From assembly GCF_002155695.1 (NCBI RefSeq), contig NZ_MUYJ01000009.1, forward strand, positions 62,001-126,000: DNA of 64,000 nt. Reading direction: 5' to 3'. The notes under the pieces are model-generated. The model saw nothing but the letters and a program-made list of their open reading frames with translations. It was not told the origin of the DNA and did not search any database. The position numbers and the translations under genes are program-made. This document shows positions 18,256 through 24,361 of the stretch, piece after piece (position 1 is the stretch's first letter; each line of letters opens with the position of its first letter). Origin of the DNA: Erythrobacter tepidarius (GTDB lineage: Bacteria; Pseudomonadota; Alphaproteobacteria; Sphingomonadales; Sphingomonadaceae).

Positions 18256-18579
18256 TCAGGGTTGAGCGGAGCTGGTGGACGCGGCCGGCTGGAGCGCGGC
18301 CTCTTGCACCGCGATCAGCCGATCGAGCTTGGCCGAGATGGCCTCGAGCGTGGCCCCGCTCGCGGTGGTCGCGGCGAGCGATGAGAATTGCGCCATCTGC
18401 GCCAGCATGGCCTCGTTATCGGCCGGCTCGAGCGGGTCCTGAAATGTCAGCTGGGTGGTCAGCAACCGCAGGAAATCGCTGCCGTCGAGCGTTGCCAGCC
18501 CCCCGCCCGACAGGCGCGAAGGCGTGTTCAGCCGGTCAAGCGTCGCCTGCGTGCCGGGGGTGATGGGGGTATCGGTCAT
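18256..18579 (-). CDS. flgD: flagellar hook-cap assembly protein FlgD (minimal form)
   Basis: 107-residue protein that keeps only the N-terminal FlgD domain: LDGSDFLRLLTTQLTFQDPL then EPADNEAMLAQMAQFSS, the classic hook-cap scaffold motif. The usual C-terminal Ig-like/Tudor part (family length about 220-230) is absent and the sequence ends in an Ala/Ser-rich tail. There is no continuation in other frames before flgE, so this looks like a compact version rather than a frameshift. It overlaps flgC by 4 nt. Confidence 0.88.
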   Translation of the reverse strand: MTDTPITPGTQATLDRLNTPSRLSGGGLATLDGSDFLRLLTTQLTFQDPLEPADNEAMLAQMAQFSSLAATTASGATLEAISAKLDRLIAVQEAALQPAASTSSAQP

Positions 18580-18995
18580 GACTGGCTCCTCAGGGTTTCG
18601 AGCATCAGCTGCTTGGCGGTCTGGAGCGCCTGAACGATGTTCTGGTACTGGCGTGCGCTGTCCAAGATCTCGACCATCTCGGCGGTCTCATCGACCGGGG
18701 CTTCGAACACGTTGCCTTGCGGATCGGCGAGCGGGTGCGAGGGATCGTAGCGCTTGGTCGGGGCAGTCTCGGCGCGCACCAGCCCGCTGGCGGTCACCCC
18801 GGCAAGGCCCGAGGCGCGATCGAGCGCGACCGCGAACACCGCGCGGATCGGGCGATAGGCCCCTTCCGCGGTGGAGGAGACCGAGCCGGCATTGGCGAGG
18901 TTCGATGTCGCCGCGTTCATCCGTACCATCTGTGCGCTCATCGCGCGGGTGGTGAGCGAGAAGAGCGTCATGGGTTCGCGCTGGGGCATGGTCAT
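18576..18995 (-). CDS. flgC: flagellar proximal rod protein FlgC
   Basis: 139-residue rod protein with SAQMVRMNAATSNLANAGSV near the N-terminus and the ATG-initial hydrophobic start TLFSLTTRAM. The C-terminal ILDSARQYQNIVQALQTAKQ and LMLETL is conserved. I chose ATG 18995 because it overlaps the flgB stop (ATGA) and has GAAGGGCGA directly upstream; ATG 18971 is an alternative that would give MTLFSL as first residues. Confidence 0.93.
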   Translation of the reverse strand: MTMPQREPMTLFSLTTRAMSAQMVRMNAATSNLANAGSVSSTAEGAYRPIRAVFAVALDRASGLAGVTASGLVRAETAPTKRYDPSHPLADPQGNVFEAPVDETAEMVEILDSARQYQNIVQALQTAKQLMLETLRSQS

Positions 18996-19348
18996 TCGCC
19001 CTTCAGCGCGCGGGTGATGGTGTTGACCTTGCCCTGCACGAAGCTGAGCGTGGCCGAATAGGCGACCGCGTTCTCGGCAAAGGCCACCTGTTCGCGATTG
19101 AGTTCGACGGTGTTTCCGTCGAGCGAGGGCATGGTCGGCGTGCGCCACACCAACCGCACGTCATCTCCCGCGACCGTCGCATCGCCGCGCGCGCGGGCGA
19201 GCCGGGCATCGAGCGCGGCGTTGAAGTCGATGTCGCGCGCCTTGTAGCCGGGGGTCGTGGCGTTGGCGATGTTGGACGCGATCAGGCCCATGCGCTGCGA
19301 ACGCAAGGTCAGCGCCGCGCCGTGGATACCGAAAAGTCTCTCGTTCAT
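18992..19348 (-). CDS. flgB: flagellar proximal rod protein FlgB
   Basis: 118-residue first gene of the long flg operon. Recognisable by QRMGLIASNIANATTPGYKA and RDIDFNAALDARL. The ATG at 19348 has GGAGA upstream and lies 66 nt downstream of the sigma-54 promoter at 19414-19429. The downstream gene flgC overlaps by 4 nt. FlgB forms the base of the rod on FliE/FliF, which are not in this window. Confidence 0.93.
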   Translation of the reverse strand: MNERLFGIHGAALTLRSQRMGLIASNIANATTPGYKARDIDFNAALDARLARARGDATVAGDDVRLVWRTPTMPSLDGNTVELNREQVAFAENAVAYSATLSFVQGKVNTITRALKGE

Positions 19349-19413
19349 GCGGGTCTCCGCTGGTTCGTGCAGCCATCCCGCCGGCCGGGGCGCGACGGGT
19401 GCGTCGCCGGTGC

Positions 19414-19429
19414 AGCAGGAAGCGTGCCA
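19414..19429 (-). promoter_or_regulatory. sigma-54 promoter of the flgB operon
   Basis: Minus-strand TGGCACGCTTCCTGCT matches the -24/-12 consensus TGGCACG-N4-TTGCW. The invariant GG and GC are present with the required 12-bp GG-to-GC register. It would start transcription about 50 nt before the flgB ATG. Confidence 0.8.
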
Positions 19430-19472
19430 ATCTGCGCGGCGCGGGGGGCAGGGCCTGGGTGAGCGCGGCAGG

Positions 19473-19511
19473 GCGGCAAGCGCTTGCCGCAAGACCGGCA
19501 AACCCCTGCCG
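19473..19511. promoter_or_regulatory. tandem GGCA/TGCC inverted repeats, candidate FlbD-type activator sites
   Basis: A perfect 18-bp palindrome, GCGGCAAGCGCTTGCCGC, spans 19473-19490. A second repeat, CGGCA-N6-TGCCG, follows at 19496-19511. They sit about 45-95 bp upstream of the flgB sigma-54 promoter, a position expected for an enhancer-binding activator. The half sites recall the ftr elements bound by FlbD in Caulobacter. The adjacent plus-strand gene (19600) might use them too. Confidence 0.5.
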
Positions 19512-19599
19512 AAACTACGTAAGTCCGGGCGCCACGCTTAATCGGCCCGGATCGCGGACGTTCTGGCAGGGCAAAGACCGCATCTGCGAGGGGTTCACG

Positions 19600-20274
19600 A
19601 TGCCGACGACTGCCAGCTCCCTGTTCGACCCGGGGGCCTTGACCATCGTGGTTTCGGGGACCGTGCTTGCCTGCGCCGCACGCTGCGGCTGGCGCGATTT
19701 CGGCGCGGCGCTGCGCGAGGCGAGCAGGCTGCTCCAACCCGCCTTCGACGAGGAGGCCAACCGCAAGGCGCTGGCGCAGGCGATCACCGCGATCCGCCGC
19801 GACGGATCGCATCGCGCCAACCCTGCCTTGCCGCCCGATCGCGCACTCGGCTTGATGCTGGAAACCTATCTGCGCCACGGCACGCTCGAAGCGCTGGGCC
19901 GTGTCCGCCGGGCCGAACGCGCGCGGGACGAGGCGCGGCGGGTCTCGGCCACGCAGGTGTTCGTGTGGGCCGGAGAGCTGGCGCCGGTGTTCGGGCTGAT
20001 TGGCACGCTCTACGGCTTCACCCGGCTCGCCCCGGCAAGCGGCCCCGAGGCGCTCGCGGCAACCATGGCGGCAATTGCCACGGCGGTGCTTTCGACGCTC
20101 TACGGTGCGCTGCTTGCCCACCTGCTGTGCCATCCGCTGGCGGGCGCGATCGAACGCCGCGGACTGGCGCGCGCGCAAAGCCGCGAGGCTTTGGCCGACT
20201 GGTTTGCGGAAGAGATCACCGCGTCCTCACTGTCGCTGGGGGATGCCCGTCCGCACCTGCGGGGTGTGGCATGA
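19600..20274 (+). CDS. MotA/TolQ/ExbB-like membrane channel protein
   Basis: 224-residue protein with three hydrophobic segments: near residues 10-30; VFVWAGELAPVFGLIGTLYG, which matches the MotA/ExbB third-span signature; and a final one around MAAIATAVLSTLYGALLAHL. These fit the MotA_ExbB proton-channel family. The chosen ATG at 19600 has GAGGGG upstream. It overlaps by 4 nt (ATGA) a gene for a one-span protein with a membrane aspartate, so the pair looks like a channel/anchor couple. It lies divergently from flgB and is probably flagellum-associated. It is not the canonical MotA, which is at 10501. Function unknown. Confidence 0.7.
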   Translation: MPTTASSLFDPGALTIVVSGTVLACAARCGWRDFGAALREASRLLQPAFDEEANRKALAQAITAIRRDGSHRANPALPPDRALGLMLETYLRHGTLEALGRVRRAERARDEARRVSATQVFVWAGELAPVFGLIGTLYGFTRLAPASGPEALAATMAAIATAVLSTLYGALLAHLLCHPLAGAIERRGLARAQSREALADWFAEEITASSLSLGDARPHLRGVA

Positions 20275-20729
20275 ACGCGGCAGCGCCGGTGCATCCCAAG
20301 GGCGGCAGCGGGAGCAGCAGTTGGCAGCTGATCCTTGCCGATCTGGCGCTGATCCTGTTCCTTGTCACTCTAAGCGCGCTTCCTCGGACCGCGGCCGACG
20401 CTGCACCGGGCCTCGCCGACCGACTCGCCCCGGCCCAGCGGCCCCGTGCCGAGATTGCCGCCGCGCAGGCGCTTTATCGGCCCGTGGCGGGCGGGCCGAG
20501 CCTCGGCGAATGGCTCGCGAGCCAGCCGCACGATCCGCGCGCGACGCTGACGATATTCGCGCTGCATCCGGCAGGCGGCGAGGCGGCGGCATGGGAAGCC
20601 GCGCGCCGGCTTGCAGCTTCTGCCCGCAGCAGTGGAGTGCCGGTGCGCACAATCATCACCAGCGCCGCAAGGGCCGATCTTTACGCCAGCCTCGCCTATG
20701 ACGCCGAGGTCAGCACGACCGGCGGATAG
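20271..20729 (+). CDS. ExbD/MotB-like one-span protein, uncharacterised
   Basis: 152-residue protein with one N-terminal membrane span, LILADLALILFLVTLSAL (about 20-38). Asp25 sits at the cytoplasmic end, where ExbD, TolR and MotB carry their proton-binding aspartate. The periplasmic remainder is Ala-rich with an alpha/beta-looking end, ATLTIFALHPAGGEAAAWEA and RTIITSAARADLYASLAYD, that vaguely recalls OmpA-like domains but is too short to be one. It is coupled to the MotA/ExbB-like gene. It ends only 3 nt before the convergent GGDEF gene. I do not recognise a named family. Confidence 0.6.
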   Translation: MNAAAPVHPKGGSGSSSWQLILADLALILFLVTLSALPRTAADAAPGLADRLAPAQRPRAEIAAAQALYRPVAGGPSLGEWLASQPHDPRATLTIFALHPAGGEAAAWEAARRLAASARSSGVPVRTIITSAARADLYASLAYDAEVSTTGG

Positions 20730-20732
20730 GAA

Positions 20733-21827
20733 CTAACCCATCATCACCCGGTTGCGACCTTCCTGCTTGGCCCGGTAGAGCGCGGCATCGGCCCGGGCAA
20801 GAGCGCTGCGGGTATCGGCATCCTCGGTCACTTCGGCGACCCCGGCAGAAAAGGTCACCCGCCCGAACGGCTTGCCGGTCTCGCGGTTTATCAGCTGGCG
20901 TGCGGCCTGCGCGCGGCGGATCGCATCCAGTCTCGTGCATGCCGCCGCCTTGTCCATGCCGTAGAACAGCATCACGAACTCCTCGCCGCCGTGACGGGCA
21001 ACGAAGCAGGCGTCACCCGCGTGCTCGTTGAGTGTCGCCGCGACTGCGCACAGCACGCGGTCGCCGGCGCTGTGGCCATGGGTATCATTGATGAGCTTGA
21101 AGCGGTCGACATCGCAGAAGGCAAGGCTCAGCGCCTCGCCCTTGGCGCGTGCCTCGAGCGCCGCCGAAACCAGCCGGCGTTCGAAAGCGCGACGGTTGGG
21201 CAGGCCGGTGAGATGATCGATATCGGCCTCCATCCGCGCCTTGGCGAGGTTTTCGCGCAGGCGATCGGTTTCCTCCTGGCTGCGCGCCATCGCGGCTTCG
21301 ACCTGCTCGATCCGCGCCAGCATCGCGCGCGACAGATCGAGCACCTGCGCCAGTTCGCCGGCGACGGCCGGCGGCACCGCGACTTCGGCAATCGCCTCGA
21401 TCTGTGCGCCCAGCGCGCCGCGGTGATCGCTGGTCTCGCTCTGCGCCGAACGCGCGGTCTGGGCAAAGCGCATCAGTGAATACTCGAGCTTGTCCATCAG
21501 CGCTTCAAGCGCGGCGATGCGCGAGTGGTTGTCAGGATCGAACCGCCCGAGCGTGTCGAGCCAGCGCTGGTCGATCGGCTCGCCGGCGATCTCGCGCGCG
21601 GTGAAGGCCTGCGCCAGTTCGGGGTGTGATCCCGACAGGCCGCCGCAGATGGTGGCCAGATTGCTGGCGGTGACGGGAAGATCATGCGTCTCCACGAACT
21701 GTGCGATCCGGGCCAGCAGCGCACGGCGCGCCTCCTTGGCGCGGCTTGGACCGGTGCTGTCCTGCGCCGCGGTATCAGCCTCGGCAAAGCGCGCGGGACG
21801 GGCAAGAATGCGGGAAGCGAAGGTCAT
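20733..21827 (-). CDS. GGDEF-domain diguanylate cyclase
   Basis: 364-residue cytoplasmic protein predicted to make cyclic di-GMP. The N-terminal 195 residues are helical without a recognised sensor. A short coiled-coil-like linker (about 175-200) follows. The GGDEF domain runs from DIDHLTGLPNRRAFERRL (202-219) through FCDVDRFKLINDTHGHSAGD to the active site RHGGEEF (Gly280-Phe284). The position where the RxxD inhibitory site should lie reads GDAC, so product inhibition is probably absent. Its location between two flagellar operons suggests control of the motile-sessile switch. Confidence 0.9.
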   Translation of the reverse strand: MTFASRILARPARFAEADTAAQDSTGPSRAKEARRALLARIAQFVETHDLPVTASNLATICGGLSGSHPELAQAFTAREIAGEPIDQRWLDTLGRFDPDNHSRIAALEALMDKLEYSLMRFAQTARSAQSETSDHRGALGAQIEAIAEVAVPPAVAGELAQVLDLSRAMLARIEQVEAAMARSQEETDRLRENLAKARMEADIDHLTGLPNRRAFERRLVSAALEARAKGEALSLAFCDVDRFKLINDTHGHSAGDRVLCAVAATLNEHAGDACFVARHGGEEFVMLFYGMDKAAACTRLDAIRRAQAARQLINRETGKPFGRVTFSAGVAEVTEDADTRSALARADAALYRAKQEGRNRVMMG

Positions 21828-21941
21828 GGCGAACCCCTGATGCAGGCCTGTGGTGTCTGCCTGTGGCGATAGCGCAGCCCATGCTTAATCCGGGCCATGC
21901 GAGGCCCTCGGGAAACTGCCTAGGCGCCAAAAGTCGCTGCT

Positions 21942-21957
21942 TGGCATGGCCCTTGCT
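21942..21957 (+). promoter_or_regulatory. sigma-54 promoter of flgA
   Basis: TGGCATGGCCCTTGCT has the invariant GG at 21943-21944 and GC at 21955-21956, 12 bp apart, matching TGGCACG-N4-TTGCW. It lies 42 nt before the flgA ATG. Confidence 0.8.
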
Positions 21958-21999
21958 GTGCCGAGATCATGATCTCTGGTGCATCACAGGAGTACACCG

Positions 22000-22536
22000 A
22001 TGGAACTGACCAACCCCTGGGCCGATGGCTGGCGCCTTGCCCCGCTTGCACTGACCATGCTGCTGCCGCTGTGCGACAGCCCGGCGCGGGCCTCGGACTT
22101 TACCGATCCGGCGATGATTGACCGCGCGGTGGCGGCCTTTACCGGCGCCGAGCCCGGCACGCCAGGTGGCGCGCGGATGCCGGTTGACCGGCGACTGCGG
22201 CTGGCCGTCTGCGCCGCGCCGCTGGCGGTGGCCTGGCACGGCACGGCGCACTCCGCGGTCAGCGTCGAATGTGCCGGCCCGCACAGCTGGCGGATTTTTG
22301 TCGCGGTGAATGGCGCAGGGTCTGCCGCGCCGGGACATGCCGCCGCCCCGGCGGTCAAGCGCGGCGATGCGCTTACCATCATGGTGCGCGGGCGCGGGTT
22401 TTCGGTGCAGCAGGCGGGCGAGGCCATCGAAGGCGGGATGGTGGGCGACTGGATCTTCGTGCGCACCGCGCGCAAGGCCGAGCCCGTGCGCGCCCGCATC
22501 GAACGCCCCGGCCTCGCGGTGATTCCCGTCAGCTGA
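22000..22536 (+). CDS. flgA: flagellar P-ring assembly chaperone FlgA
   Basis: 178-residue periplasmic protein that assists FlgI assembly. A hydrophobic signal segment LAPLALTMLLPLCDSPARAS is followed by the mature protein. The SAF-type C-terminal part holds VKRGDALTIMVRGRGFSVQQ and EAIEGGMVGDWIFVRTA, close to the conserved FlgA end. ATG 22000 was chosen for its CAGGAGT ribosome site. It heads the flgA-flgM-flgN group behind a sigma-54 promoter. Confidence 0.87.
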   Translation: MELTNPWADGWRLAPLALTMLLPLCDSPARASDFTDPAMIDRAVAAFTGAEPGTPGGARMPVDRRLRLAVCAAPLAVAWHGTAHSAVSVECAGPHSWRIFVAVNGAGSAAPGHAAAPAVKRGDALTIMVRGRGFSVQQAGEAIEGGMVGDWIFVRTARKAEPVRARIERPGLAVIPVS

Positions 22537-22614
22537 GAAATTCCTTGCAAGGCTCTTAAAGCCGGCCTCCGTCTGCCGTTCTGCCTGACACGAATTCCAC
22601 GAAGGACAACTGCC

Positions 22615-22914
22615 ATGCCCTCTGTCGAACTGAGCAAACTGCAAGGGATCGCCGCGCCGCGTGCCGTCTCGACCAGCGAACGCGCGCAGATCGAGACCCG
22701 CGCGGGCGCTGCCTCCCGTCCTGCGGCCGCTCCCGCTGGGGTAAGCGTCGAGGTCGGCGGCGCGGTGGATGTCGTGCGCCCCCCGGTCGATGCCGAGCGC
22801 GTCGCCGAAATCCGCGCCGCCTTGCAGGATGGCTCTTACCCCCTCGTGCCGACCAAGATCGTCGATGCGATGATCGCGGCGCAGGTGAGTTTCTCCGTGC
22901 CGGTGAAGGCCTGA
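22615..22914 (+). CDS. flgM: anti-sigma-28 factor FlgM
   Basis: 99-residue protein. The N-terminal half is low-complexity (Ala, Pro, Ser). The C-terminal half VDAERVAEIRAALQDGSYPL followed by VPTKIVDAMIA is the conserved FlgM helix region that binds FliA. FlgM is exported through the finished hook, releasing sigma-28. Here it lies 78 nt after flgA and 3 nt before flgN, while its target fliA is encoded 3.5 kb downstream. Confidence 0.9.
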   Translation: MPSVELSKLQGIAAPRAVSTSERAQIETRAGAASRPAAAPAGVSVEVGGAVDVVRPPVDAERVAEIRAALQDGSYPLVPTKIVDAMIAAQVSFSVPVKA

Positions 22915-22917
22915 TCC

Positions 22918-23256
22918 GTGGCTGGTGCTGCCCTGCCCGATCGCAGCGCGCTCGTCGCCAGCCTGCGGCAGATGATTGCCGTGCTCGAAACCGAGCGGCA
23001 AGCGCTTGCCGCGCTCAATGCCGACGCATTGATCTGTTCGGCGCGCGACAAGCAGGCGCTGTGCGATGCGCTGGCCATGATCGACCCGCAGGCGCTTGAT
23101 GCCGAGACGCGCGGTCTCGCCGAGACCGCGCGCCACCTCAACGAGGTCAATCGCCGGGTACGCAACCTGCTGGCCGCCAATGTCGCCGCGCGGCTCGACG
23201 CGCTGGGCGGTGTGCGCCGTGGGCCGCGCGCGACCTATGCGCCGCTGCGGGTTTAG
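22918..23256 (+). CDS. flgN: FlgN-like flagellar export chaperone
   Basis: 112-residue mostly helical protein starting from a GTG. Its heptad-like sequence SLRQMIAVLETERQALAALN and DKQALCDALAMIDPQ, followed by an ARHLNEVNRRVRNLLAANVA segment, matches the FlgN fold that escorts FlgK and FlgL to the export gate. The assignment rests on size, helix pattern and position directly after flgM. FlgN sequences are poorly conserved. Confidence 0.75.
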   Translation: MAGAALPDRSALVASLRQMIAVLETERQALAALNADALICSARDKQALCDALAMIDPQALDAETRGLAETARHLNEVNRRVRNLLAANVAARLDALGGVRRGPRATYAPLRV

Positions 23257-23288
23257 GTATTCGCACTAGGGTTCGAAGGCCGCCCATC

Positions 23289-23304
23289 TGGCATGGCGCT
23301 TGCT
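23289..23304 (+). promoter_or_regulatory. sigma-54 promoter of the transglycosylase-flhA-fliA operon
   Basis: TGGCATGGCGCTTGCT has GG at 23290-23291 and GC at 23302-23303, exactly 12 bp apart. It is almost identical to the flgA promoter and lies 58 nt before the TTG start of the transglycosylase gene. Confidence 0.8.
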
Positions 23305-23362
23305 GTCTTTCGCCTGAAGGCGTCGCCCCCGCGGCGCACGAGCAATCAGGCGGAACCACGCA

Positions 23363-24361
23363 TTGAGCACCTCTATCCCTACCTACTTGCCCTCGGGCTC
23401 GATCCGCAGCGGCTTTGAAGCTGCCGCGCGCGCACACGAGGCGGCGCGCGGCGGCACGGGCAGCGCGGTGCGCCAGATCGCGCCGCAGCGCGCCCCAGGC
23501 AGCCCGGTCGAAGCTGCAATCGCCCGCGCGGCCGAGAGAACCAGCGTCGATTTCGGTTACCTGCTTGCGCAGGCGGAGGTCGAGTCCGGCATGGATCCTG
23601 ATGCCCGCGCCAGCACCTCGAGCGCGACCGGGCTCTACCAATTCATCGAAAGCACCTGGCTCGACACGCTGAAGAAGCACGGTCCGCGCTTCGGTCTCGG
23701 CGCTCTGGCAGACCAGATCGGCGTGACCGCCTCGGGCAGGGCCTATGTCGCCGATCCGGCGCAGCGGCAGGCGATCCTCGCGCTGCGGGCCGACCCGGAG
23801 GTTGCCGCGCTGATGGCGGCAGGCCTCGCCGAGGACAACCGCGCGCAGCTCGCACCGATCCTTGGCCGTCAGCCCGGTCACGCCGAGCTTTACCTCGCGC
23901 ATTTCCTCGGTGCGAGCGGGGCGGCGCGGTTCCTTTCGGAAATGCAGGCCGATCCCTTGCAGAGCGCCGCCACGCTGTTCGCGCGGCCCGCGGCAGCCAA
24001 CCGCGCGATCTTCTACGCCCCTGACGGCTCCCCGCGCAGCCTTGCGGGTGTGATGGAGGTGTTGGCGGGCCGACTCGAACGCGCGCTCGACCGGGCTGGG
24101 CGCGGCCAAACCTTGCGCTTCGCCCGCGCCGACTACGGCCCGCCCGCCCTGCCCGCGGCATCGCCCTCCCCGATCGCGGGCGAGGCCGTGTTCGGCTCCG
24201 GCCCCGCGCCCGCGCTCACCGTGCCGCTGCGCTCCGCCGCCTCCCCGCAGCGCCGCGTGCCGATGTCGCAGGTTCTGGGTGCGGCGTTCGGCCATGATGC
24301 CAGCGCCACGCCCGCACAGGTCCGCCGTGCCTATCAACAGCTCAGGGCGTTCGGACTATGA
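23363..24361 (+). CDS. flagellum-associated lytic transglycosylase
   Basis: 332-residue protein with an SLT-type lysozyme fold. The catalytic-glutamate motif AEVESGMDPDARASTSSATG (Glu74 likely) is followed by LYQFIESTWLDTLKKHGPRF, the goose-lysozyme/SLT signature. It should open peptidoglycan for rod passage, complementing the truncated FlgJ. No obvious signal peptide is present, as for SltF-type or type-III-exported versions. Translation appears to start at TTG 23363, with a poor ribosome site. It overlaps flhA by 4 nt. Confidence 0.8.
   Translation: MSTSIPTYLPSGSIRSGFEAAARAHEAARGGTGSAVRQIAPQRAPGSPVEAAIARAAERTSVDFGYLLAQAEVESGMDPDARASTSSATGLYQFIESTWLDTLKKHGPRFGLGALADQIGVTASGRAYVADPAQRQAILALRADPEVAALMAAGLAEDNRAQLAPILGRQPGHAELYLAHFLGASGAARFLSEMQADPLQSAATLFARPAAANRAIFYAPDGSPRSLAGVMEVLAGRLERALDRAGRGQTLRFARADYGPPALPAASPSPIAGEAVFGSGPAPALTVPLRSAASPQRRVPMSQVLGAAFGHDASATPAQVRRAYQQLRAFGL

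Noticed and set aside
22548-22600. TAAA...GCCGTTCT as a sigma-28 promoter before flgM
   Set aside because: The -10 part deviates from GCCGATAA at several positions and the spacing is one base off; too weak to claim.
23255-23290. A GGGTTCGAA sequence resembling a tRNA T-loop
   Set aside because: No acceptor stem, anticodon loop or CCA-end partner surrounds it; it lies directly before the sigma-54 promoter.
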